From positions 1,364,001 through 1,428,000 of the forward strand of contig OZ244980.1 of assembly GCA_965223035.1 (NCBI GenBank): a DNA stretch of 64,000 bases. Reading direction: 5' to 3'. This stretch comes from CAMDPA01 sp965223035 (lineage in GTDB: Bacteria; Pseudomonadota; Alphaproteobacteria; Rhizobiales; Hyphomicrobiaceae). The notes under the pieces are model-generated. The model saw nothing but the letters and a program-made list of their open reading frames with translations. It was not told where the DNA came from and ran no database searches. The position numbers and the translations under genes are program-made. Positions 1 through 8,810 of this stretch are shown here, one piece after another (position 1 is the stretch's first letter; each line of letters begins with the position of its first letter).

Positions 1-650
1 CCGATCATCGCCAAGCTGTCTCGCATGACCTCAAAAAGCTTGCTGTTCTCTGCGTGGCTGATCCATTCGGCGGTTGCCAGCTGATCGGCCCTGATGGTCT
101 TGCCGCTGCGCAGGATCGCGTGGCCTTGTCGGCACACGATTGCGTGGGCGATGTCGATCAGCGGCTGGTAGCGCAGACGCGGCCCGCCCTGGTTGATCGA
201 CGTTAACCCAAGGGCAAGATCGAGCTGATTGTGCGTGAGCATCTCCCGCAGCTCGTCTGAATATGAAGCGGTGATGTCGAAACTGACATTGGGTCGCGCC
301 TGCCGGTAGCTGGGGATGATTTTGGCAAGCGCAAAATCGCAAATGAAGGGCGGTGCGCCGATCCGCAGCAGCCCCCTGGTCCCCTTGCGCGCATCGCCGG
401 CGATGAGGCTGGCATCCGCTATCGCGGCGCGCACGATGGCCCCCCGCTCGGCCAGCTCGCGGCCGATGCTGGTCGGAACGACGGGTCGGCGCCTTTGGGC
501 CAACAGCTTGACCCTCAGCCGCCTTTCCATTTCGCCGACCATCCGACTGAGGCCGGGCTGGGTGGTGCCTAAGGCTTTGGCGGCGGTAGAGAAGGATTGA
601 TGTTCAATGATCGCCGCAAACTGGACGAGGTGCCGAGGATCAATTTGCAT
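1..650 (-). CDS. LysR-family transcriptional regulator (3' part lies left of the window)
   Basis: Reading leftwards from ATG at 650, 216 codons are visible. The protein starts MQIDPRHLVQFAAIIEHQ and carries a LysR winged helix-turn-helix in about residues 1-60 (TAAKALGTTQPGLSRMVGEM). The effector domain begins near residue 90 (LLRIGAPPFICDFAL) and the last part is missing. A perfect palindrome overlaps the start codon, which suggests autoregulation. No target gene is divergently adjacent: the next gene, hpaR, points the same way more than 500 bases off. Family assignment is secure. The ligand is unknown; regulation of aromatic catabolism is only a guess from context. Confidence 0.88.
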   Translation of the reverse strand, partial: MQIDPRHLVQFAAIIEHQSFSTAAKALGTTQPGLSRMVGEMERRLRVKLLAQRRRPVVPTSIGRELAERGAIVRAAIADASLIAGDARKGTRGLLRIGAPPFICDFALAKIIPSYRQARPNVSFDITASYSDELREMLTHNQLDLALGLTSINQGGPRLRYQPLIDIAHAIVCRQGHAILRSGKTIRADQLATAEWISHAENSKLFEVMRDSLAMI

Positions 651-698
651 ATCATGATGTCATGATAACTGAGGCCAGTATATAACTGAGGCCAGTAT
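650..698. promoter_or_regulatory. 18-bp palindrome plus perfect 17-bp tandem duplication at the LysR start
   Basis: Positions 650-667 read TATCATGA-TG-TCATGATA, a perfect dyad that includes the first base of the LysR start codon. Immediately after it, ATAACTGAGGCCAGTAT occurs twice without mismatch (665-681 and 682-698). The dyad is a plausible operator for the LysR protein or another dimeric regulator; the duplication lies where the LysR promoter should be. The structure is seen directly; the function is inferred. Confidence 0.55.
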
Positions 699-772
699 CA
701 GATAAGCATCTCGAACATGTATTGTACACCCGCCGTTTTAGCGCGCTCCCGGCGGATCACAGGCGGCAACCT

Positions 773-906
773 AGAGCAACCTGCCTTTCATCGGAATCGG
801 AACGATCCCGATCAAAGGCAGGTTGCTCACCACTTTAACAGCGATCATCTTTGCGCCTTAAATCGGAACCGGCTTTGCGGTTCCGATTTAAGGCGCGATG
901 ATCTAG
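773..906. repeat. Composite intergenic repeat, modules A (773-828) and B (841-906)
   Basis: Module A is a long imperfect hairpin with arms GCAACCTGCCTTT and AAAGGCAGGTTGC around ATCGGAATCGGAACGATCC. Module B is a second hairpin with arms TGCGCCTTAAATCGGAACCG and CGGTTCCGATTTAAGGCGC, bordered by GATCATCT and GATGATC. Nearly the same A+B order recurs at 4486-4621, and in reverse orientation at 45430-45579. Single, collapsed or chimeric copies lie at 11267, 11566, 20671, 24936, 43256 and 47847. No coding capacity is evident. Confidence 0.9.
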
Positions 907-1020
907 ATCATTTCCGCCCTCGGCGGCATCGCCGGGTCGGCCCGCGCCGCCCGGCCGGCCGGCCAATGCGACGATGTTGTGGGTGGCCAGCAGGAGGAGC
1001 TGGCCGGCACCGGGTACAAA
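907..1020. repeat. Composite intergenic repeat, GC-rich module C
   Basis: Directly follows module B. It carries the marks of module C: a TCCGCCCTCGGCGG mini-hairpin at one end and GC-rich GGCCGGC runs in the middle. Related copies occur at about 4384, 11395, 15818, 18556, 22100, 25086, 43382, 45325, 51416 and 53641. The stretch from 1021 to hpaR at 1189 shows nothing I can identify. Confidence 0.65.
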
Positions 1021-1188
1021 CCGGGTCGACCCGTGACAGAATTGGCCGGGAGCATTCCCGACAGGTAAAGCTTGCTTGGATCAGCTGTTGGCTCGAGCGA
1101 TGCCGTTTGCGCAGACCTGTCGTTTGCGGCGTATCGCGTTGTTCGGGTGTTTGAGAGCGGCGCCTACATGGTGGCACAGCTGTGTGGT

Positions 1189-1710
1189 CTACGTCTGGAA
1201 GCGGCCGGCTGCAGGCCGTCTTGGCGCTGTCCCGGGTTGGCTTTCAAACTCCATCTGGTCCAATTCATTCAGCAAATTCAGCAGCTTTTGAAGCCGCTCG
1301 GTGCCGAAACGGGTTTCTATCCGGTTGGCGATGCGTTGCGCCTCGTCCATGTTGTCAGATAGCAGCCGTCGGCCAGCTTTGGAGATGGCAACAACCTGTC
1401 GCCGGCGGTCGATCTTGCTGGCCGTGCGGGTGACGTAGCCCTTCTCAACCAGCGTCTGCAAGATCCGCGTCAGGCTCGGCAGCAGCAGGCATGCCTGATT
1501 TGCCAGCGCGGTGGCGTCCACCCGGCCGATTTCATCCAAGATCCGCAGGACGCGCCATTGTTGTTCCGTCACGCCCGCGTCGATCAACATCTTCCGCACG
1601 GGTCCCATCACCTTTTCGCGCGCGCGCAACAGGGCGATCGGCAAGGAGCGCGAGGTCGCAAGCGTTGAAGATTGCGCGGCTGCCCTCGCCGCGACCGCTG
1701 GTGTGCTCAT
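1189..1710 (-). CDS. hpaR: Homoprotocatechuate degradation operon regulator, MarR family
   Basis: A 173-residue MarR-type winged-helix protein. The stretch RSLPIALLRAREKVMGPVR, then TEQQWRVLRILDEIG and LANQACLLLPSLTRILQTL, matches the HpaR subfamily rather than generic MarR proteins. In characterised systems HpaR represses the homoprotocatechuate meta-cleavage genes and is relieved by 4-hydroxyphenylacetate or homoprotocatechuate. It is transcribed divergently from hpaE across a 207-bp gap that contains a promoter and repeated ATGTTAA sites, the standard arrangement for autorepression plus control of the catabolic genes. Start ATG at 1710 is preceded by a GGAGGG-like site (CAAGGAGGGCAGCG). 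Confidence 0.93.
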   Translation of the reverse strand: MSTPAVAARAAAQSSTLATSRSLPIALLRAREKVMGPVRKMLIDAGVTEQQWRVLRILDEIGRVDATALANQACLLLPSLTRILQTLVEKGYVTRTASKIDRRRQVVAISKAGRRLLSDNMDEAQRIANRIETRFGTERLQKLLNLLNELDQMEFESQPGTAPRRPAAGRFQT

Positions 1711-1766
1711 CGCTGCCCTCCTTGGCTGCGGGTCGCCGCCATCGTGCCCAAGGTCTTAAAGGTGAC

Positions 1767-1814
1767 TTGACAACACGGAATATCTATTTAGCATGTTAAT
1801 AATTGCTATGTTAA
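1767..1814 (+). promoter_or_regulatory. Putative hpaE promoter with HpaR operator half-sites
   Basis: TTGACA at 1767-1772 is followed after 16 bp by TAGCAT (1789-1794), a fair sigma-70 promoter facing hpaE. Overlapping and just downstream are two ATGTTAA sites (1793-1799 and 1808-1814), 15 bp apart, in an AT-rich island between hpaR and hpaE. A MarR dimer bound there would cover the promoter. The sequence elements are seen; the assignment to HpaR is inferred from position. Confidence 0.5.
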
Positions 1815-1917
1815 CGAAAAAATCTGGAAATGCCTGAGATCCCAACGATCAGCGCTCCATCGGCCAGGCGTGCGCTGCCCGTTCGACGGTTGAGAATGAC
1901 AAGGAGGGTTTGGCCTG

Positions 1918-3429
1918 ATGTCCCAGTTGGAGCAGAATCTCGAAAAACTATCAGCCTACATCCAACGATATCGGGTCGACGGCGTGCTCAATCAGATCGG
2001 CGGGCAGGCCCGAGCGGCGATGTCGGGTGCGACTTTTGACAACCATTCACCGGTCGATGGCACGCTGATCTGTCAGGTGGCCAAGGGGGGTGCGGCCGAC
2101 ATCGATGCTGCGGCTCAAGCTGCGAAGCGGGCCTTTCCCGCCTGGCGCGACATCGCAGCAACGCGGCGCAAGCAGATCCTCCACAATGTGGCCGACGCCA
2201 TTGTTGCCCGCGCCGAGGAAATCGCGTTCGCCGAGTGTCATGACACCGGCCAAGCCTTGCGCTTTATGTCCAAGGCGGCGCTGCGTGGCGCAGAAAATTT
2301 TCGCTTTTTTGCGGACTTGGCACCCGGTGCGCGCGATGGTCGAAGCCTACCGTCACCGACGTTGATGAACATCACCACGCGTGTGCCGATCGGCCCAGTC
2401 GGCATCATCACGCCTTGGAACACGCCGTTCATGTTATCGACCTGGAAGATTGCGCCGGCGCTGGCCGCGGGATGCACGGTGGTGCATAAGCCGGCGGAAT
2501 TCTCGCCGATCACCGCGCGGATCTTGATGGAGATTGCCGAGCAAGCCGGGTTGCCGCCGGGGGTGTGGAACCTCGTCAACGGCTTCGGCGAGGATGCTGG
2601 CAAGGCGCTGACGGAGCATCCCGACATCAAGGCCATCGCCTTCGTCGGCGAAAGCCGGACCGGCTCGATGATCATGCGGCAGGGCGCCGACACCTTGAAG
2701 CGGGTACATTTTGAGCTGGGCGGCAAAAACCCGGTGATCATCTTCGATGACGCCGATCTGGACCGCGCCTTGGATGCGGCGATATTCATGATCTACTCGC
2801 TCAACGGCGAACGCTGCACCTCATCCAGTCGCTTGTTGGTCCAGTCGACGATCGCCGAGGCGTTTCAGTCCAAGTTGATCGACCGCATCAACCTGATCCG
2901 CGTCGGGCATCCGCTCGACCCCGATACAGAGATTGGGCCGCTGATTCACAAGACCCATTTCGACAAGGTGGTCAGCTATTTCGATATCGCCAAGCAGGAT
3001 GGCGCGACCATTGCCGCCGGCGGCGAGGCGATCGATGGCAAGGGCTGGTATGTGCGGCCGACCCTGTTCACCAACGCCAACAACGCCATGCGGATCGCGC
3101 AGGAGGAAATCTTCGGCCCGGTTCTGACGGCCATTCCATTTGACACCGAGGAAGAGGCACTGACGCTGGCCAATGATATTCAGTATGGATTGACCGGCTA
3201 CGTTTGGACCAACGATTTGACCCGAGCATTGCGCTTCACCAACCGGCTGGACGCCGGCATGATTTGGGTAAACTCGGAAAACATCCGGCATCTGCCGACC
3301 CCGTTTGGCGGTGTCAAGGCGAGCGGGATCGGTCGCGACGGCGGCGACTGGTCCTTCGAGTTCTTCATGGAGCAAAAGCATATTGGTATTGCCACCGGCG
3401 CGCACGCCATCCCCCGCCTCGGCATTTGA
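1918..3429 (+). CDS. hpaE: 5-carboxymethyl-2-hydroxymuconate semialdehyde dehydrogenase
   Basis: A 503-residue NAD-dependent aldehyde dehydrogenase. The general base Glu266 lies in HFELGGKNP and the catalytic Cys300 in NGERCTSSSR, 34 residues apart as in the superfamily; PWNTPFML and the GFGEDAG turn are also present. In the homoprotocatechuate pathway it oxidises the semialdehyde made by HpaD ring cleavage. A Shine-Dalgarno AAGGAGGG ends about 9 bases before ATG 1918. hpaD follows after 68 bp, so the two form an operon divergent from hpaR. Aldehyde dehydrogenases are hard to tell apart alone; the flanking hpaR and hpaD make HpaE the best name. Confidence 0.92.
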   Translation: MSQLEQNLEKLSAYIQRYRVDGVLNQIGGQARAAMSGATFDNHSPVDGTLICQVAKGGAADIDAAAQAAKRAFPAWRDIAATRRKQILHNVADAIVARAEEIAFAECHDTGQALRFMSKAALRGAENFRFFADLAPGARDGRSLPSPTLMNITTRVPIGPVGIITPWNTPFMLSTWKIAPALAAGCTVVHKPAEFSPITARILMEIAEQAGLPPGVWNLVNGFGEDAGKALTEHPDIKAIAFVGESRTGSMIMRQGADTLKRVHFELGGKNPVIIFDDADLDRALDAAIFMIYSLNGERCTSSSRLLVQSTIAEAFQSKLIDRINLIRVGHPLDPDTEIGPLIHKTHFDKVVSYFDIAKQDGATIAAGGEAIDGKGWYVRPTLFTNANNAMRIAQEEIFGPVLTAIPFDTEEEALTLANDIQYGLTGYVWTNDLTRALRFTNRLDAGMIWVNSENIRHLPTPFGGVKASGIGRDGGDWSFEFFMEQKHIGIATGAHAIPRLGI

Positions 3430-3497
3430 AGTTGTGGCAGAGACGCCGCGCTGCGCGTCAATTATCACGATCTTTGGACGGAATGGGAGACAGTAAA

Positions 3498-4343
3498 ATG
3501 GGCGACATCGTGCTTGCAGCAAAGATCACCCATGTGCCGACCATCTGGATGTCGCACACGATGGAAAAATACCGGGGCATCCGGCAGCCGGCGATCGACG
3601 GCTATCGGCTGCTGCGCGACGATGCCAAGGCGGCGGGTGTCGAGACCTTCGTGGTTTTCGATACCCACTGGATCGTCAATCAGGGCTTCCATCTCAACGC
3701 CAAGGCGCAGCATGTGGGAACCTTTACCAGTCACGAGCTACCGCACATGTTGTCGGATTTGGCGTATGACTACAGCGGCGATCCGGAGCTGGCCGATCTG
3801 ATCGTCGACGACGTGCGTGGCGCCGGCCAACGCGCGCTGGCTCATCGGCAGCCGCATCTGCATGTGGAGTACGGCACGTTGCTGCCGATGCACTTTATCA
3901 ACGAAGGCGGTTATGCCCGCGTGCTGCCGGTTGCCGCCAATCAATTCGCCGACATCGACGAGAATTGCATTGCCGGCGCAGCGGTTGCACGGGCCATCGA
4001 AAAATCCGATCGCAAAGTCGCGCTGCTGGCATCGGGGTCGCTAAGCCATGCGTTCTGGCCGAACAGCAAGTCGGTCGAAGGCATTAATTCGATCAACGGT
4101 GAGTTTAACCGCCAGATGGACCTGCGCGTTCTGGAACTTTGGAAAGCTGGCCGATGGGTCGAGTTCTTGGACATGCTGCCCGACTATGCCGCGAAATGCT
4201 CCGGCGAATGTGGGATGAACGATACGGCGATGCTGTTCGGCGCGCTGGGGTGGAAGCACTATGCCGGCCGCTGCAAGGTCTATACCGAATACTTTGCCAG
4301 CTCGGGCACCGGACAGGTCAATATCGGCCTGTCGGTCAGCTAA
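3498..4343 (+). CDS. hpaD: 3,4-dihydroxyphenylacetate 2,3-dioxygenase (class III extradiol)
   Basis: A 281-residue protein of the LigB-like class III extradiol family, close to the length of enterobacterial HpaD (about 283). It opens the homoprotocatechuate ring next to the diol using Fe(II). Candidate metal-site residues are His12 (ITHVP), His57 (FDTHW) and the Glu in GECGMND. ATG at 3498 was chosen because similarity begins there (MGDIVLAAKITHVP) and a GGGAGACAG site precedes it; the open frame extends further upstream into hpaE. Other hpa genes (hpaF, hpaG, hpaH, hpaI) are not seen in this window. Confidence 0.92.
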   Translation: MGDIVLAAKITHVPTIWMSHTMEKYRGIRQPAIDGYRLLRDDAKAAGVETFVVFDTHWIVNQGFHLNAKAQHVGTFTSHELPHMLSDLAYDYSGDPELADLIVDDVRGAGQRALAHRQPHLHVEYGTLLPMHFINEGGYARVLPVAANQFADIDENCIAGAAVARAIEKSDRKVALLASGSLSHAFWPNSKSVEGINSINGEFNRQMDLRVLELWKAGRWVEFLDMLPDYAAKCSGECGMNDTAMLFGALGWKHYAGRCKVYTEYFASSGTGQVNIGLSVS

Positions 4344-4383
4344 AAAAGGTGTGCCCGTAACCCGCTCGGGCGTGTGCTTGCAT

Positions 4384-4621
4384 CATCCCGCTCCCCCACC
4401 CGGTCAACCACAACATCGTGCCGTTGGCTCGCCAGTTAGGGGAGCGGGCCGGCAAGGCAATTCCGCCTAGGGCGGAAATCATCTAAAGCAACCTGCCTTT
4501 AATCGGAATCGGAACGATCCCGATTAAAGGCAGAAAGTTGCTCACCACTTTAAGAGCGATCATCTTTGCGCCTTAAATCGGAACCGGCTTTGCGGTACCG
4601 ATTTATGGCGCGATGATCTAG
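4384..4621. repeat. Composite intergenic repeat C-A-B
   Basis: Module C (about 4384-4480: CATCCCGCTCCCCCACC ... CCGCCTAGGGCGG) is followed by module A (4486-4543) and module B (4555-4621). Compared with the copy at 773, A has an extra AAA in its right arm (GGCAGAAAGTTGCTC), an indel shared with the copy at 11267. The remaining 275 bases up to coxM at 4897 contain no recognisable gene. Confidence 0.85.
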
Positions 4622-4896
4622 GCCCAGGCCGCGACGCCTGTTCGATCAGGCCCGACCGCATCGACGCCTGGCCGCTTGACGTCGCGCCCATTTGCGGTCC
4701 AACTGAACCCATTTAACCTTGATGCGTATTGCAAAATGAGATCAGCGCACGGCACCGGGCCGACTGCGCGCAGCCGCTACATTCGAAGCGGTCAAACCGT
4801 TGGATCAAGCCGGGCCGAAGGTTGGTCGCGATAAAAATCCGCCCCGCAGCTCACTCACCATTGCTGCCGCTGGCGGGTGAGGGCCAGGAGGAGACG

Positions 4897-5760
4897 ATGA
4901 TTCCCGCAAGTTTCGAGTACCACCGTCCAAAATCCGTCGCTGAGGCGGTTCAAGCATTGTCGGAGCTGGGCGAGAACAGCCGGGTGATCGCCGGGGGACA
5001 TAGCCTCATTCCCCTGATGAAGTTGCGCCTCGCCGTCCCGGATCATTTGATCGATTTACAGGGCCTCGACGAATTAAGGGGCATATCTATTTCGGGTGGC
5101 ACACTGACGGTCGGCGCCATGGTCACCCAGCATGAGTTGATCGCGTCTGAGCAGCTCGCGACGGCCTGCCCGATCCTGCGGGAGACGGCCTTGCAGATCG
5201 CCGATCCGCAAGTTCGCTATTGCGGGACCATCGGCGGAAATGTCGCCAATGGAGATCCCGGCAATGATCTGCCGGCCCTGATGCAATGTTTGAATGCCAC
5301 CTATGTGCTGGCCGGACCGTCCGGAACGCGCGAGGTCGCGGCCCGCGATTTTTACGAAGCCGCCTATGTCACGGCATTGGCCGACACTGAAATTCTCACA
5401 TCGGTGCGCATTGCGGTGCCAGCGTCCGGCCATGGGTGGGCCTACCAGAAACAAAAGCGCAAGATCGGCGATTATGCGACCGCAGCGGCAGCCGTCATCC
5501 TCCAAATGGCAAACGGACGCTGCGTCAACGCATCATTGGCGCTGTCCAATCTCAGCGAAACACCGCTGTTCGTCGAGCCGGCAAGCTCGATCCTGGTTGG
5601 AACCGACGTCGGGCCGGACGTCCAGGGCCAGGTCGCCGACGCGGCCAAAGCCATCGTTGAACCGGCAGAAGACGGTCGCGGACCGGCGGACTTTCGGCGT
5701 CACGTTGCCGGCATCATGGTGCGCAGGGCGCTCGAGGCCGCCAAGGGCCGTGCCGTGTAG
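4897..5760 (+). CDS. coxM: Aerobic CO dehydrogenase, medium (FAD-binding) subunit
   Basis: A 287-residue FAD subunit of the molybdenum hydroxylase family. It passes electrons from the iron-sulfur subunit to the quinone pool. The FAD-binding motifs AGGHS (residues 32-36) and TIGGN (111-115) sit at the positions known for Oligotropha CoxM. The open frame extends to 4729, but the ATG at 4897 follows CAGGAGGAGACG, and MIPASFEYHRPKS is the usual N-terminus. First gene of coxM-S-L-D-E. Confidence 0.95.
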   Translation: MIPASFEYHRPKSVAEAVQALSELGENSRVIAGGHSLIPLMKLRLAVPDHLIDLQGLDELRGISISGGTLTVGAMVTQHELIASEQLATACPILRETALQIADPQVRYCGTIGGNVANGDPGNDLPALMQCLNATYVLAGPSGTREVAARDFYEAAYVTALADTEILTSVRIAVPASGHGWAYQKQKRKIGDYATAAAAVILQMANGRCVNASLALSNLSETPLFVEPASSILVGTDVGPDVQGQVADAAKAIVEPAEDGRGPADFRRHVAGIMVRRALEAAKGRAV

Positions 5761-5821
5761 CCGACCACGCAAGACATGACGTGTTAACGCATTTGGCGCT
5801 TTCAAATTATTGAGGAGCGAG

Positions 5822-6313
5822 ATGAAAAAAAGGCCCATCAAGATGACGGTGAACGGCCGCGAGGTCGAGGAGCTTGCGGAGCCCCGTCTACTGCTCATTC
5901 ACTTCCTGCGCGAACAGCTGAGCCTGACGGGGTCGCACATCGGTTGCGAAACCGGGCACTGCGGTGCGTGCACCGTGGATCTTAACGGCAAGTCGGTCAA
6001 ATCGTGCACGATGTTCGTGGCCCAAGCCGACGGCGCTGAGATCACGACGATCGAGGGCCTGGCTCAACCGGACGGCACCTTGCAAGCGCTGCAGCAGACG
6101 TTCCGCGATCATCACGGTCTGCAATGCGGCTACTGCACGCCGGGCATGATCACGCGGGCCTACCGGCTGTTGCAGGAGAACCCCGACCCCACCGACGAAG
6201 AGATCCGCTACGGGATCTCCGGCAATATCTGCCGCTGTACGGGCTACCAGAATATCGTCAAGGCGGTGCGCGCCGCCGCGGACCAGCTCAGCGCGTCGGA
6301 GGAGGCAGCGTGA
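5822..6313 (+). CDS. coxS: Aerobic CO dehydrogenase, small [2Fe-2S] subunit
   Basis: A 163-residue two-cluster ferredoxin-like subunit. Cys42, 47, 50 and 62 form the plant-type [2Fe-2S] site (GCETGHCGACTVDLNG) and Cys102, 105, 137 and 139 the second site (QCGYCTPGM, CRCTGYQN). These numbers equal those of Oligotropha CoxS when translation starts at ATG 5822, which follows TGAGGAGCGAG; this settles the start against an upstream TTG. Its stop overlaps the coxL start (TGATG). Confidence 0.97.
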   Translation: MKKRPIKMTVNGREVEELAEPRLLLIHFLREQLSLTGSHIGCETGHCGACTVDLNGKSVKSCTMFVAQADGAEITTIEGLAQPDGTLQALQQTFRDHHGLQCGYCTPGMITRAYRLLQENPDPTDEEIRYGISGNICRCTGYQNIVKAVRAAADQLSASEEAA

Positions 6314-8730
6314 TGACCGCCCCAGCAACCACGTCTGACCGTTCGGCAAAACTGCAGGGGCTCGGGACCAGCCGCAAGCGTGTCGAGGACGTCCGCTTCA
6401 CGCAAGGCAAGGGCAACTATGTCGACGACATCAAATTGCCGGGCATGCTGTTCGGCGATTTCGCGCGCTCCTCTTACGGTCATGCTCGCATCAAATCGAT
6501 CAACGTAGAGGCCGCCAAGGCGCTTCCCGGCGTGCTTGCCGTGTTGACCGCGGCGGATTTGAAACCCCTCAATCTGCACTACATGCCGACGCTGGCAGGT
6601 GACGTGCAGGCGGTGCTCGCCGACGAAAAGGTGCTGTTCCAAAACCAGGAGATCGCCTTCGTCATCGCCCAGGATCGCTACACCGCCGCTGATGCGGTGG
6701 AGCTGATTGAGATCGATTATGAGCCGTTGCCGGCGGTGGTCGATCCCTTGCGAGCGATGGCAGACGATGCGCCGGTGCTGCGCGAGGATATCGCGGACAA
6801 GACCGAGGGGGCGCACGGACCTCGCAAGCACGTCAATCATATTTTCACGTGGGAGGTCGGCAATGCCGCCGCCACGGCCCAGGCGCTCAATGGCGCCGAC
6901 GTCGTCGCCAAGGAATTCATTTCCTATCAGCGTGTTCACCCTTGCCCGCTGGAGACCTGCGGCTGCGTGGCCTCGATGGACAAGATCAACGGCAAACTGA
7001 CGGTGTGGGGCACGTTTCAGGCGCCACACGCGGTGCGCACCGTCGCCTCGCTGATCTCCAACATTCCCGAGCACAACATCCGGATCATATCGCCCGACAT
7101 CGGCGGCGGGTTCGGCAACAAGGTCGGCGTCTATCCCGGATACATTTGCGCCATCGTCGGTTCAATCGTCACCGGCGTGCCGATCAAGTGGATTGAGGAT
7201 CGCATCGAGAACCTGTCGGCGACGGCATTTGCCCGTGATTATCACATGCTCGGTGAGATCGCCGCGACCAAAGACGGCAAGATCACTGGCTTGAAATGTC
7301 ACGTCACCGCCGACCATGGGGCCTTCGACGCGTGCGCAGATCCGACCAAGTTCCCCGCCGGCTTTTTCAACATCTGCACGGGGTCGTATGACATTCCCGC
7401 CGCCCACGTCGTCGTCGATGGGGTCTACACCAACAAAGCGCCCGGCGGCGTCGCCTATCGTTGTTCATTCCGGGTCACGGAGGCTTCGTATTTCATCGAG
7501 CGTATGGTCGATGTTTTGGCCAGACAACTGCAAATGGATCCAGCCGAGCTGCGGATCAAAAACTTCATCCGTCAGGACCAGTTCCCCTATACGTCAGCGC
7601 TCGGGTGGGAGTACGATTCCGGCGACTATCACACCGCCATGGACAAGGCCTTGCAGACGGTCGACTACCAGGCGTTGCGGGCGGCGCAATCGGCCAATCG
7701 CGCAGCATTTGCGCGTGGGGAAACACGCAAGCTGATGGGGGTCGGCGTTTCCTTTTTCACCGAGATCGTCGGCGCCGGGCCGGTCAAAAATTGCGACATC
7801 CTCGGTCTGGGCATGTTTGATTCGTGCGAGATCCGCATCCATCCCACCGGCTCAGCCATCGCCCGGCTTGGCACCATCAGCCAGGGTCAGGGGCACGCCA
7901 CGACGTTCGCCCAAATCCTGGCTTCCGAGATCGGCATTCCGGCGGACCAGATCACCGTCGAGGAAGGCGACACCGACACCGCGCCTTACGGCCTAGGTAC
8001 CTATGGATCCAGATCGACGCCGGTCGCGGGCGCAGCCACGGCCATGGCCGGTCGCAAGATCCGGGCGAAGGCGCAAATGATCGCCGCCTATCTGCTGGAG
8101 GTGCATGATGACGATCTGGAATGGGACGTCGACCGGTTCCAGGTTAAGGGCAATCCGGAGCGCTTCAAGTCAATGGGCGAGATCGCGTTCGCCGCCTATA
8201 ACCAGGCGATCCCAGGGCTGGAGCCGGGATTGGAGGCGGTTTCATACTACGATCCGCCGAACATGACCTATCCGTTCGGAGCCTACATCTGCGTTGTCGA
8301 CGTCGACGTTGACACCGGCGTCACCGATATACGACGCTTCTATGCGTTGGACGATTGCGGCACCCGGATCAACCCGATGATCATCGAGGGCCAGGTGCAT
8401 GGCGGACTAACCGAAGCGTTGGCCATAGCGATGGGACAGGAGATCACCTACGACGAGCTTGGCAATGTCAAGGGCGCGAGCTTCATGGATTTTTTCATGC
8501 CGACGGCCGTTGAAACGCCGCACTGGGAGACCGATTTCACGGTGACACCGTCGCCCCATCATCCGATCGGCGCCAAGGGCGTGGGCGAAAGCCCCAACGT
8601 CGGCGGCGTGTCGGCCTTCTCCAATGCCGTCAACGACGCGTTCGCCCATCTTGGCATCACGCACACGCAAATGCCGCACGATCACTGGCGGGTGTGGATG
8701 ACGGCCCAGAGTGTCGGGCTGACGGGGTGA
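6313..8730 (+). CDS. coxL: Form I aerobic CO dehydrogenase, large molybdopterin subunit
   Basis: An 805-residue molybdenum-copper subunit that oxidises CO to CO2. The active-site loop VAYRCSFR places Cys384 as the sulfur ligand of the Mo-Cu centre. This is the diagnostic form I sequence; form II proteins have AYRGAGR. Glu759 in GVGESPN is the conserved active-site glutamate. Both lie four residues before the Oligotropha numbering (388, 763). Start ATG 6313 overlaps the coxS stop by one base, so the two are translationally coupled. The open frame reaches back to 6124, but the upstream part is coxS read in another frame. Confidence 0.97.
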   Translation: MTAPATTSDRSAKLQGLGTSRKRVEDVRFTQGKGNYVDDIKLPGMLFGDFARSSYGHARIKSINVEAAKALPGVLAVLTAADLKPLNLHYMPTLAGDVQAVLADEKVLFQNQEIAFVIAQDRYTAADAVELIEIDYEPLPAVVDPLRAMADDAPVLREDIADKTEGAHGPRKHVNHIFTWEVGNAAATAQALNGADVVAKEFISYQRVHPCPLETCGCVASMDKINGKLTVWGTFQAPHAVRTVASLISNIPEHNIRIISPDIGGGFGNKVGVYPGYICAIVGSIVTGVPIKWIEDRIENLSATAFARDYHMLGEIAATKDGKITGLKCHVTADHGAFDACADPTKFPAGFFNICTGSYDIPAAHVVVDGVYTNKAPGGVAYRCSFRVTEASYFIERMVDVLARQLQMDPAELRIKNFIRQDQFPYTSALGWEYDSGDYHTAMDKALQTVDYQALRAAQSANRAAFARGETRKLMGVGVSFFTEIVGAGPVKNCDILGLGMFDSCEIRIHPTGSAIARLGTISQGQGHATTFAQILASEIGIPADQITVEEGDTDTAPYGLGTYGSRSTPVAGAATAMAGRKIRAKAQMIAAYLLEVHDDDLEWDVDRFQVKGNPERFKSMGEIAFAAYNQAIPGLEPGLEAVSYYDPPNMTYPFGAYICVVDVDVDTGVTDIRRFYALDDCGTRINPMIIEGQVHGGLTEALAIAMGQEITYDELGNVKGASFMDFFMPTAVETPHWETDFTVTPSPHHPIGAKGVGESPNVGGVSAFSNAVNDAFAHLGITHTQMPHDHWRVWMTAQSVGLTG

Positions 8731-8810
8731 CGCGCCCATGAGCCGTGGCGCATCGGCCAAGCTTGGCTCGGTGCGGCACGGCTCGCCGGTCAAAAAGAGC
8801 GACGGTTCGC

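Noticed and set aside
6124..6312. Longer coxL N-terminus
   Set aside because: The open frame extends into coxS in another frame; the TGATG overlap start at 6313 and the active-site numbering both support the shorter protein.
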